NCBI GenBank assembly: GCA_945871425.1
Contig: CAMBVS010000035.1
Coordinates: 1-38,447, forward strand
DNA length: 38,447 nucleotides
Direction: 5' to 3'
From: Rhizobium sp. Q54
GTDB lineage: Bacteria; Pseudomonadota; Alphaproteobacteria; SHVZ01
Within the stretch, counting starts at the first letter, position 1. The number at the start of each line of letters is the position of its first letter. Below are positions 29,152-35,736 of this stretch, piece by piece. The position numbers were made by a program, and so were the translations under genes. The notes beneath the pieces are model-generated. The model had not been told where the DNA came from, did no database searches, and saw only the letters and a program-made list of their open reading frames with translations.

Positions 29152-29891
29152 AGGTCATCTCGCTGGTGGCCGGAGTCAGCAGCAGGCTCATGCCGCTGAC
29201 CGCCGACCGGCACAAGTCGCAGCTCGAGGTGGACGGTCGTCCGCTGATCCACTGGCAGCTCGACGCGTTCGCCGAGGCCGGCGTCCGGGAGATCGTGTTC
29301 ATCACCGGCCATCATGGCGAGCAGATCCGGGCGCTGGGGTCGTCATATCGCGATATCGCGCTCCGCTACATCGACAATCCCCGCTACGGCAGCCGCAACA
29401 TCAACTATTCGCTCTACCTGGCGCGCGAGGAAGCGGAAGGGCAACCCTTCATCTGCTTCGAGGGCGACCTCCTCCTGCATCCAGAAATACTGAAGTCGCT
29501 CATCACCGCTCCTCACGAGAACTGCATTCTCGTCGATCCCGAACCGAAGAGCAGCATGGTCGACACGCTGGTGGTCGGCCGCGGCGGCCGGGTTGAACGG
29601 CTGTGGTTCGCCGATCATCAGGATCTTCGCTCGGCTCTCTCGCAATCGGGCGTGAACGCGCTCGGCGAGCTAGTCTGCGCCTTCCGCTTCGGCGCGTCAG
29701 CATCGCGCTTCCTATTCGAGAGCCTGGCCCGGTCCAGCTTCGAGGGCAGGACGACCCTCTACGATCTCATCAGCCAGTCGTTCAAGGTCTGCGAGACAGG
29801 CTACGTGTCCGTCGGCACGAGGCCCTGGGTCGAGATCGATACGGTCCAGGATCTGGAGCGCGCCCGATCGCTTGCCGCTCGGATGAAGTAG
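29148..29891 (+). CDS. LicC/PntC-like nucleotidyltransferase, probable phosphonate cytidylyltransferase
   Basis: 247 residues. The N-terminal motif is LVAGVSSRLMPLTADRHK, a variant of the usual AAG.GSR..P.T...PK signature: V7 and S11 replace Ala and Gly, and H22-K23 stands for Pro-Lys. NPRYGSRNINYSLYLAREE matches the N-N-x-Y-S-L-Y block of phosphocholine cytidylyltransferase LicC, and WVEIDTVQDLERA is the usual C-terminal metal-site motif. PntC-type relatives activate phosphonates such as 2-aminoethylphosphonate with CTP for attachment to lipids or glycans. Its 4-nt overlap with the dehydrogenase argues that a phosphonate made by the operon is its substrate. Confidence 0.75.
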   Translation: MKVISLVAGVSSRLMPLTADRHKSQLEVDGRPLIHWQLDAFAEAGVREIVFITGHHGEQIRALGSSYRDIALRYIDNPRYGSRNINYSLYLAREEAEGQPFICFEGDLLLHPEILKSLITAPHENCILVDPEPKSSMVDTLVVGRGGRVERLWFADHQDLRSALSQSGVNALGELVCAFRFGASASRFLFESLARSSFEGRTTLYDLISQSFKVCETGYVSVGTRPWVEIDTVQDLERARSLAARMK

Positions 29892-29917
29892 CTTTCGTCA
29901 CCCAGAGGGATCCAAAG

Positions 29918-30346
29918 ATGTCCGAGCTCGCCAAGTTCCAGGAAAAATTCCGAATCCCCGCACTCAACATCAAGACCTACAGGCACTGGATCTGGTCGCT
30001 GAGGCCGACACAGTCGACGCTGGGCGCCTGCGTCATCTCGGCTCGGCGCGAGACGCCGCACTTCTCGGGAATGACCACGGAGGAATGTGCCGAGCTGGCG
30101 ACCATCGTGAAGGACGTGGAAAACGGGATCAAGGCGGCCTTCACCTACGACAAGATCAACTATCTCATGCTCATGATGGTCGACCCCCATGTGCACTTCC
30201 ACGTCCTCCCGCGCTACGCCACCGCGCGCGAGTTCGCCGGTACGACCTGGCATGACAAGAACTGGCCGAAGCCACCCGACATCCTCGGGCCCGATCTGAC
30301 GGCCGACCAGGCAGCGGCGATGCTGAAGGAGTTGGGCGCTGGCTAA
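29918..30346 (+). CDS. HIT-family protein, copy 2, last gene of the phosphonate operon
   Basis: 142 residues from the ATG at 29918, preceded by AGAGGGA. The triad DPHVHFHVLPRY holds H91, H93 and H95. It lies only 26 nt after the nucleotidyltransferase, so it is very likely co-transcribed. HIT enzymes cleave or transfer nucleoside monophosphate groups; here it might hydrolyse or exchange a CMP-phosphonate, which is speculation. The tandem duplication starts inside this gene, at GTCGAC 30013-30018. It converges on the TPR-methyltransferase gene with 11 nt between stops. Confidence 0.85.
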   Translation: MSELAKFQEKFRIPALNIKTYRHWIWSLRPTQSTLGACVISARRETPHFSGMTTEECAELATIVKDVENGIKAAFTYDKINYLMLMMVDPHVHFHVLPRYATAREFAGTTWHDKNWPKPPDILGPDLTADQAAAMLKELGAG

Positions 30347-30357
30347 GATTCCGGATG

Positions 30358-31392
30358 TCAGGCCGAGGATTTCTGAAGCACATAGAGATCGTCGACGATG
30401 TGGCGCTTGCCCTCGTCGAAGATCTTAAGGTCCCGGCCGACCGCGACCAGCGAAAAATCGGCTGAAGTCGATGCCCTTTCTACATAGATCTCGGAGTGCT
30501 TGAAGATCCCAAAGACTTCACTTTGGAGATCGCGTTCGGGCTCAGGAAGGGCCGAACGGAAGGTCGTAAAGGCCAGCAAGCCTCCGTTGGTCAGGACCTT
30601 TCTAGAGAGATTCAGAAGTTCAGAGAGATCGCCGAAGTAGCAGAACGAGCCGGCGGCAGTTACCAGCTCATAGTTTTCCGACGGTTCAGCGCGCAGAAAG
30701 TCCAAGATGTCGACTCTCACCAGCCTCCGGTACCGACCTTTCGAGGCGGCGATTTGGAGCGAGCGCTCCGACATATCGCAACCCGTCAGATCGGTGCATA
30801 GAGTGTGGAACTCGTCTCCAATAGGACCTGTGCCACAGCCGATGTCGAGGAGCCGTCGCGCAGCGGCGCGCCCGATCTCCGGCAGCAGGGGCTCGACCCA
30901 GGCCCGAAGCCTCTTGGCATAGGGGTTCGGCTTCAGGCGCGGTCCCATATCGTCGTAGGTGCGCCCGAGATACACCGGATCTGCCCGGCCCTGTGATCTT
31001 GCGTAGAGGATCGAACGAATCCCCTCCATTACCTTTCTCAGTTCAATCTGGCCCGGATCGAGCGCAAGGGCGCGGCGCCCCATGCGGTGGGCAAGTTCAT
31101 AGTCTCGACGCCCGACCAAGGCCTTGGCGACACCGACGGCGAAATCGGCGCGCGTCGGGTCGGCGGCGTGCGCACGGGCCATGAGCGACGCCGGGTCCCG
31201 TTGTGAACTATGGAGAGCGACACCGCACAAATAGAGCGCATCGCCAAGCGCCGGCTCGACCGCAAGCGCCTGGCGATAGCCGACCAGGGCTCGTTCGATC
31301 TTGCCTGCCTGGTGCTCCGCGAAGCTTTGGCGGAGCAAATCGGGGCCGGTCACGATACCCGCCGCCCGCTCATCTCCAGCAGGGATTGCCAT
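30358..31392 (-). CDS. TPR-containing class I SAM methyltransferase (unit A, separate gene)
   Basis: 344 residues from the ATG at 31392. Residues about 18-125 are TPR-like helical repeats (AEHQAGKIERALVGYRQAL; AHRMGRRALALDPGQIELR). The methyltransferase follows, with SAM motif I LLDIGCGTG at 181-189 and GCDMSERSLQIA after it. It corresponds to residues about 390-726 of the fused protein of unit B, and the C-terminal KIFDEGKRHIVDDLYVL is shared. The start has no clear ribosome site and lies 43 nt inside the previous gene in another frame, so either coupled translation or a frameshift-split fusion is possible. The substrate is unknown. Confidence 0.8.
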   Translation of the reverse strand: MAIPAGDERAAGIVTGPDLLRQSFAEHQAGKIERALVGYRQALAVEPALGDALYLCGVALHSSQRDPASLMARAHAADPTRADFAVGVAKALVGRRDYELAHRMGRRALALDPGQIELRKVMEGIRSILYARSQGRADPVYLGRTYDDMGPRLKPNPYAKRLRAWVEPLLPEIGRAAARRLLDIGCGTGPIGDEFHTLCTDLTGCDMSERSLQIAASKGRYRRLVRVDILDFLRAEPSENYELVTAAGSFCYFGDLSELLNLSRKVLTNGGLLAFTTFRSALPEPERDLQSEVFGIFKHSEIYVERASTSADFSLVAVGRDLKIFDEGKRHIVDDLYVLQKSSA

Positions 31393-32531
31393 CGTTCGAC
31401 GGGGGTCCCATCAGCGAATATGGGATCCGGATAACCGCCATTGTTCATGAACCACGCCTTCTGCGCTTCCCACCCATCCATGACTTCGAAATCTCGCGTG
31501 AGTTCTCGCATGGTCGGCGATTTCCGCCCGATGAGCGCCCTCGTTCGCAGGAGGTAAGGGATGGGTCCAAATCGCTCCAACAACTGCTGCTCCGCCGTCG
31601 ACGCGATATGGACGCCGCTATCGGTCATCGCGACGTAACCATCGGCCACCGTCATGCCCCAAAGATCGACCTCCGATCTCGGTCCATGCGCGGAGATATC
31701 GAGAGCATCCTCGTGGATGACGTGCGGATGGCCATCGCGATCGAAGAGATCGATACCGTCAACTGGCGTGACCGGGAGCCCGGCTGAGCCGAGCAGGGTG
31801 GGAAAGACGTCCATGATCGAACGAAGCTTGTCGTCGAAGACAGCTCCGCGCGAGCCCTTGTTTCGCCACGCCAAAGCAATTCCGGTCTTGGCTCTGGCCA
31901 GGCGCTCCTGCCATGGGCAATCCTGCCACCGACCTTCCTGGAAACCGTGGTCGGAAAACACGGTCATGACGTCGAACTCGTCGAAAGGATGGACGCGGGA
32001 CGCCTTCTCAAGAGCCCGCACCGGAATCGCTTGGGACGCCTGAAAGTTCTCCTGGGTGTAGCCATGGTCCGTCATGAACCAATGCACGTCGATCAGCGAC
32101 ACGAACACGAGTTGCTTGTCCCGCTTGGGAACTGAAAGAAGAAATGTCTCGAGATCGTAGCTATCGTTGAGATGAATGCGGCGTTGCCAATCCGAAGGCA
32201 GAAGCCCGTAAACCTTTTCGTTTCTATTAAGAAAGCCATGGATCGAGTAGCCAGCCTCATCGAAGGTTGAGAATAGGTTCGGCAAGTCCGACGCCATGAA
32301 ATCTCTCGGCCAACGCTTTGAGCGCGTGCAACCGGTCGCCGCCGGATAGAGGCCGCTCCAGAAACAGGCGAGTGACCTGCTGGTTATGGGCGCCGGTGTA
32401 TAGGCCCGACGAAAGAACGTACCGCCCATTCGTTCGAAGAAATCGTCGATAGGACCTGCCTGAGACAGCGGCTCGAAAGTCCGGCAGAGGTCCGGCCGCA
32501 GCATGTCGATGAAAACGACGAGAAATCGCAT
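31350..32531 (-). CDS. Alkaline-phosphatase-superfamily (sulfatase-like) protein, unit A
   Basis: 393 residues. VFIDMLRPDLCRTFEP near the start resembles the metal-binding D.lRPD of sulfatases, and VFSDHGFQEG is the D-H-G metal motif. RRAYTPAPITSRSLACFWSG aligns with the nucleophile loop, but there is no C/S-x-P-x-R formylglycine signature; Thr50 is the conserved candidate nucleophile, as in phosphodiesterases and phosphoethanolamine transferases. No signal peptide or membrane segment is evident, so it acts in the cytosol. In the phosphonate context a phosphonate transferase or esterase is possible. Ends ERWQSLLEMSGRRVS, where unit B continues into TPRs. Confidence 0.78.
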   Translation of the reverse strand: MRFLVVFIDMLRPDLCRTFEPLSQAGPIDDFFERMGGTFFRRAYTPAPITSRSLACFWSGLYPAATGCTRSKRWPRDFMASDLPNLFSTFDEAGYSIHGFLNRNEKVYGLLPSDWQRRIHLNDSYDLETFLLSVPKRDKQLVFVSLIDVHWFMTDHGYTQENFQASQAIPVRALEKASRVHPFDEFDVMTVFSDHGFQEGRWQDCPWQERLARAKTGIALAWRNKGSRGAVFDDKLRSIMDVFPTLLGSAGLPVTPVDGIDLFDRDGHPHVIHEDALDISAHGPRSEVDLWGMTVADGYVAMTDSGVHIASTAEQQLLERFGPIPYLLRTRALIGRKSPTMRELTRDFEVMDGWEAQKAWFMNNGGYPDPIFADGTPVERWQSLLEMSGRRVS

Positions 32532-32540
32532 GGTTTGAAC

Positions 32541-32855
32541 CTACTTGATCGATCTCAGCCTGTCATCTCGGTCACGTGAATCAGCTCCCCCGGCCACACC
32601 GGCGTCGCCTCGCCAAGCTAGGATACGGGCACCTGTCGAGACCGCAGGCCCGGGCGCCCGGGGTGAGAGGTAGGTCTCGCAGGTGGGGCACTTGACCATG
32701 TCCTCGCCCGTCGGCGTCTTGGCGCGCTGGCGGGAGAGGGCGGTCGCCTCGTCGTGCATGACCTTCTGCACCCGCTGCCACCAGCGATATCCGAACCAGA
32801 CCGCGGCGATGACGGCGGCGAGCAGCACAATCTTGCCGAAGCTGAGCGCGAACAT
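32541..32855 (-). pseudogene. Zinc-ribbon membrane protein, unit A copy, frameshifted
   Basis: Begins MFALSFGKIVLLAAVIAAVW from the ATG at 32855, nearly identical to the intact copy at 35729. It keeps the membrane helix and CPTCETYLSP, but after that the frame differs: the second cysteine pair (ACGLDRCPYP) is readable only in another frame. Comparison with unit B places a one-base loss of G near 32655-32656. The present frame runs on to 104 residues with a non-homologous tail, so the four-cysteine site is broken. Confidence 0.75.
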
Positions 32856-32863
32856 GACTTGGG

Positions 32864-32906
32864 TCAGTCCGCCGCTTCGGCGCGCCTGAGGACCAGCCGG
32901 GTCGAC
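32864..32906 (-). pseudogene. Remnant of the pepP 3' end at the duplication junction
   Basis: About 43 nt match the last codons and stop of pepP at 35737-35779 (TCAGTCCGCCGCTTCGGCGC on the plus strand, then a diverged part ending GGGTCGAC). The remnant follows the zinc-ribbon copy at the same distance as the intact pepP does in unit B. It shows that the duplication reached into pepP. Confidence 0.8.
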
Positions 32907-33234
32907 TCTTGGCGCCTGCGTGATCTCGGCACGCCGCGAGGAGCCGTATTTCTCGGGCATGACCGCCGCGGAATGCGCCGAGCCGGCCCTGGTCGTGAAG
33001 GTCGTCGAGATCGGGCTCAAGGCGGCCTTCAGCTACGACAAGATCAATTACCTAATGCTGATGATGGTCGATCCGCACGTGCACTTCCATGTCATCCCCC
33101 GATACGCCGCCACGCGCGAGTTCGCAGGCGCGACCTGGCAGGACAAGAACTGGCCGAAGCCGCCGGACACCCTGGGGGCCGAGATGACAACGGACCAAGC
33201 CGCCGCGATGCTGAAGATCCTGGGCGCGACCTGA
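32907..33234 (+). pseudogene. HIT-family copy 3, 5'-truncated
   Basis: Homology to HIT copy 2 starts abruptly at LGACVISARRE and continues to the normal C-terminus, so about 33 N-terminal residues are missing. An upstream in-frame stop at 32887-32889 and no ATG leave a GTG at 32920 as the only start, giving 104 residues. The triad DPHVHFHVIPRY and YDKINYLMLMM are intact and the frame is undamaged, so a short product cannot be ruled out, but no promoter or ribosome site is apparent. Confidence 0.75.
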
Positions 33235-33245
33235 GATCGCGAGAC

Positions 33246-35426
33246 TCAGGTGGAGGACTGCTTTCGCAGCACATAGAGATCATCGACGATGTCACGCTTG
33301 CCCTCATCGAAGATCTTGAGATCCTTGGCGGCGACGACTAGGTCGAATCCAGACTCCTTGGCCACTCGACGGATATAGGCGTCCGAGTGCTTGAAGACAC
33401 CGAAGACCTCGTTGCCGAGGTCTCGTTCAGGCATAGCCTGCTCGGAACGGAAAGTAGTAAATGCCAAGTAGCCGGGAAGGCGCAACAATCGCCGGCATTG
33501 GCCCATCAGATCATGCAGTTCGCCGAAGTAGCAGATAGATCCAGCCGCAATGACGGCGTCATAGGACTCATCCGCTTCTCCTCCAAGAAACATCAGTATG
33601 TCCGCGCGAACGAGGCGCTCGTAGCCGCCATGCCTTGCGGCGATGCGGAGAGATTTTTCAGACATGTCGCAACCAACTATGTGACGCGACAGGTCACGAA
33701 ACTGCCTGCCGACCGGCCCCGTGCCGCATCCGATGTCGAGCAGACGAAGGTTCTGCCCCGCAGGAAACACCGAGAGCAGAGGCCCGAAGTGCTCTCGTAG
33801 TCTCTCCGCATACGGATTGGGCTTGAGCCTGGGTCCGAGCTCATCATAGGTGTCCCCGAGATACCCGGGATCCGCTCGCCCGTGGCCGCGGGCGTAGAGT
33901 ATGGATTGCACACCGGCAAGACTGGCCCTCAGTTCCACCTGCTCTGGCGCCAGCGCCAGGGATCGGCGCAGCGAACGTCTTGCCACCGGCAACGCCTTGG
34001 TTTCCAGGAGCACCTTGGCCAAGCCCGCTTGGAAGGCCGCATGGTCGCGCGACAAGGTTGTCGCCCGGGAGAACCGCGGAGCCGCTGAAGCGGCACCAGC
34101 TGTGCCGTAAACGAGAATTCCCAGAAGGTAGTGCGCGTCTGCATTTGCAGGATCCGAGATGATCGACTGGCGGTATGCCGTCATCGCTTCCGGCACGCGG
34201 CCCTGCTGATGGACGGCGAGGCCCTTCGCCGCAAGATCGGAAGACGAAGAGTTCGGGCGGGCCCATGTCTCGAGAATGGATCTCCATCGGTCGACCGGTG
34301 TCCCGTCGGCGAAAATCGGATCGGGGTACCCACCGTCGATCCTGAACTGCTCGATCAGATCCGACCGCCGCTTTTCGGCGAGATAGTCGCTGCGCAGGGC
34401 CGCCATCGACGGTGAGCTCGGGGCCATCCTGTCCATCAAACTTGCGATATAGGGAGCAGTTCCCATCCGCTCCAGCGTCGCGCTTTCGTTCTCCGATGCC
34501 ATGTGCAGGTCCGTCGACTTGACCGCGACATATCCGTCAGGAACCGTGATACCCCAAAGATCAACCTCGGATTCCGGCCCGACCGATCCCAGGTTCATGA
34601 TGTCTTCATGGACGATGAAGTCATGGCCCCACGTGGCGAGCAATGATCGGCCATCGGTTGCGATCGGCTCGATACCGGCGACTTCGATCAGCGTAGGCAT
34701 GGCGTCCTGGATCCCACGAAGGCGATCGTCGACGCGAACAATGCGATCTCCCTTTATTCTCCACGCCAAAGCAATTCCCGTCCGTCCGCGCGACAGCTTT
34801 TCCTGCCACGGACAGTCCTTCCACGAGCCTTCATAAAACCCATGGTCGGAGAAGATCATCGTCGCGTCGAATCCGTCGAAGGGATGGACCTCGTTGGCGC
34901 GCTCGAGCGCGCGCGCCGGAATCTGCTGGGAAGCCATGAAATTCTCGACCGTGTAGCCGTGATCGGTCATGAACCAGTGGACATCGATCAACGATACGAA
35001 AATCACCTGATTATCGTTCTGGGGTACGGTCTGCAGAAAGGCTTGCAGGTCGTAGGAGTCGTTCAGGTGCACGCGTTCCTGCCAATCGGCAGGCATCAGG
35101 CCGAAGGCCTTCTCATTCCGATTGAGAAAGCAGTGAAGCGAGTAGCCCGCCCTGTCGAAAACGGAGAACAAGTTCGGCAGATCGGCCGGCATGAAGTCCC
35201 TCGGCCAATGCTTGGCACGATGACAGCCCGTCTTGCCGGGATACAAGCCGGTCCAGAAGCTGGCGACTCCGCGCGTCGTCATCGGGGACGGAACGAAGGC
35301 CCGCCGAAAATAGGTTCCGCCGAGTCGCTGGAAGAACCCGTCCATCGGCCCCGAGGGCGCGGACGGCTCGAACGTTCGGCAGAGATCCGGACGCAGCATG
35401 TCGATAAACACGACGAGAAATCGCAT
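33246..35426 (-). CDS. Fused alkaline-phosphatase-superfamily / TPR / SAM-methyltransferase protein, unit B
   Basis: 726 residues in one frame. Residues 1-385 match the unit A phosphatase-like protein (D9 in VFIDMLRPD, Thr50 in SPMTTR, D194-H195-G196). Residues about 395-505 are TPR-like, and the methyltransferase spans about 530-726, with motif I LLDIGCGTG at 562-570 and GCDMSEKSL. The joint, WRSILETWARPNSSSS, replaces the end/restart of unit A. It lies 60 nt after the zinc-ribbon gene and could be read from the pepP promoter. The fusion implies that both activities work on the same molecule. Function unknown; phosphonate transfer plus methylation is a hypothesis. The DNA looks less GC-rich than the cobalamin genes. 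Confidence 0.82.
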   Translation of the reverse strand: MRFLVVFIDMLRPDLCRTFEPSAPSGPMDGFFQRLGGTYFRRAFVPSPMTTRGVASFWTGLYPGKTGCHRAKHWPRDFMPADLPNLFSVFDRAGYSLHCFLNRNEKAFGLMPADWQERVHLNDSYDLQAFLQTVPQNDNQVIFVSLIDVHWFMTDHGYTVENFMASQQIPARALERANEVHPFDGFDATMIFSDHGFYEGSWKDCPWQEKLSRGRTGIALAWRIKGDRIVRVDDRLRGIQDAMPTLIEVAGIEPIATDGRSLLATWGHDFIVHEDIMNLGSVGPESEVDLWGITVPDGYVAVKSTDLHMASENESATLERMGTAPYIASLMDRMAPSSPSMAALRSDYLAEKRRSDLIEQFRIDGGYPDPIFADGTPVDRWRSILETWARPNSSSSDLAAKGLAVHQQGRVPEAMTAYRQSIISDPANADAHYLLGILVYGTAGAASAAPRFSRATTLSRDHAAFQAGLAKVLLETKALPVARRSLRRSLALAPEQVELRASLAGVQSILYARGHGRADPGYLGDTYDELGPRLKPNPYAERLREHFGPLLSVFPAGQNLRLLDIGCGTGPVGRQFRDLSRHIVGCDMSEKSLRIAARHGGYERLVRADILMFLGGEADESYDAVIAAGSICYFGELHDLMGQCRRLLRLPGYLAFTTFRSEQAMPERDLGNEVFGVFKHSDAYIRRVAKESGFDLVVAAKDLKIFDEGKRDIVDDLYVLRKQSST

Positions 35427-35486
35427 GAGTTGACCCTATTTCATTCAGCGCGGCAGGTCATGCGGGCGGATACAGGAAGGGTTCGG

Positions 35487-35729
35487 TCAGCCCGGATACG
35501 GGCAGCCCTCGCGCCCGCAAGCCCGGGCGGCCCGGGGCGAGAGGTAGGTCTCGCAGGTCGGGCATTTGACCATGTCCTCGCCCGTCGGCGTCTTGGCGCG
35601 CTGGCGGGCGAGGATCGCCGCCTCGTCGCGCATGACCCGCTGGACCCGCTGCCACCAGCGGTATCCGAACCAGACCGCGCCGATGACCGCGGCCAGCAGC
35701 ACGATCTTGCCGAAGCTGAAGGCGAACAT
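35487..35729 (-). CDS. Small membrane-anchored zinc-ribbon protein, unit B (intact)
   Basis: 80 residues. One membrane helix (about 9-25, IVLLAAVIGAVWFGYRWW) is followed by a charged segment and a four-cysteine site: CPTC, then 11 residues later C....C in ACGREGCPYPG. It starts 7 nt after the pepP stop and is surely co-transcribed with it. This is a PP0621-like/FmdB-like small protein type of unknown role. It is probably part of the housekeeping pepP unit and was swept into the duplication rather than belonging to the phosphonate genes. Confidence 0.8.
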   Translation of the reverse strand: MFAFSFGKIVLLAAVIGAVWFGYRWWQRVQRVMRDEAAILARQRAKTPTGEDMVKCPTCETYLSPRAARACGREGCPYPG

Positions 35730-35736
35730 GCCGGCC

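Larger units (their letters stand above)
30013..32906. repeat. Tandem duplicated segment, unit A
   Basis: Runs from the GTCGAC inside HIT copy 2 to the GTCGAC in the pepP remnant. It holds, in order, the HIT 3' part (+), TPR-methyltransferase (-), phosphatase-superfamily gene (-), zinc-ribbon gene (-) and the last ~43 nt of pepP (-). The same series recurs in unit B. The two are clearly diverged, so the event is not recent. Confidence 0.85.

Noticed and set aside
25962..30346. HIT copies 1 and 2 as direct repeats flanking a mobile element
   Set aside because: The copies are diverged coding genes, no transposase, integrase or tRNA target site is present, and the flanks do not match beyond the genes.
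31350..32531. Sulfatase
   Set aside because: No C/S-x-P-x-R formylglycine site is present and the nucleophile loop has Thr; only superfamily membership is supported.
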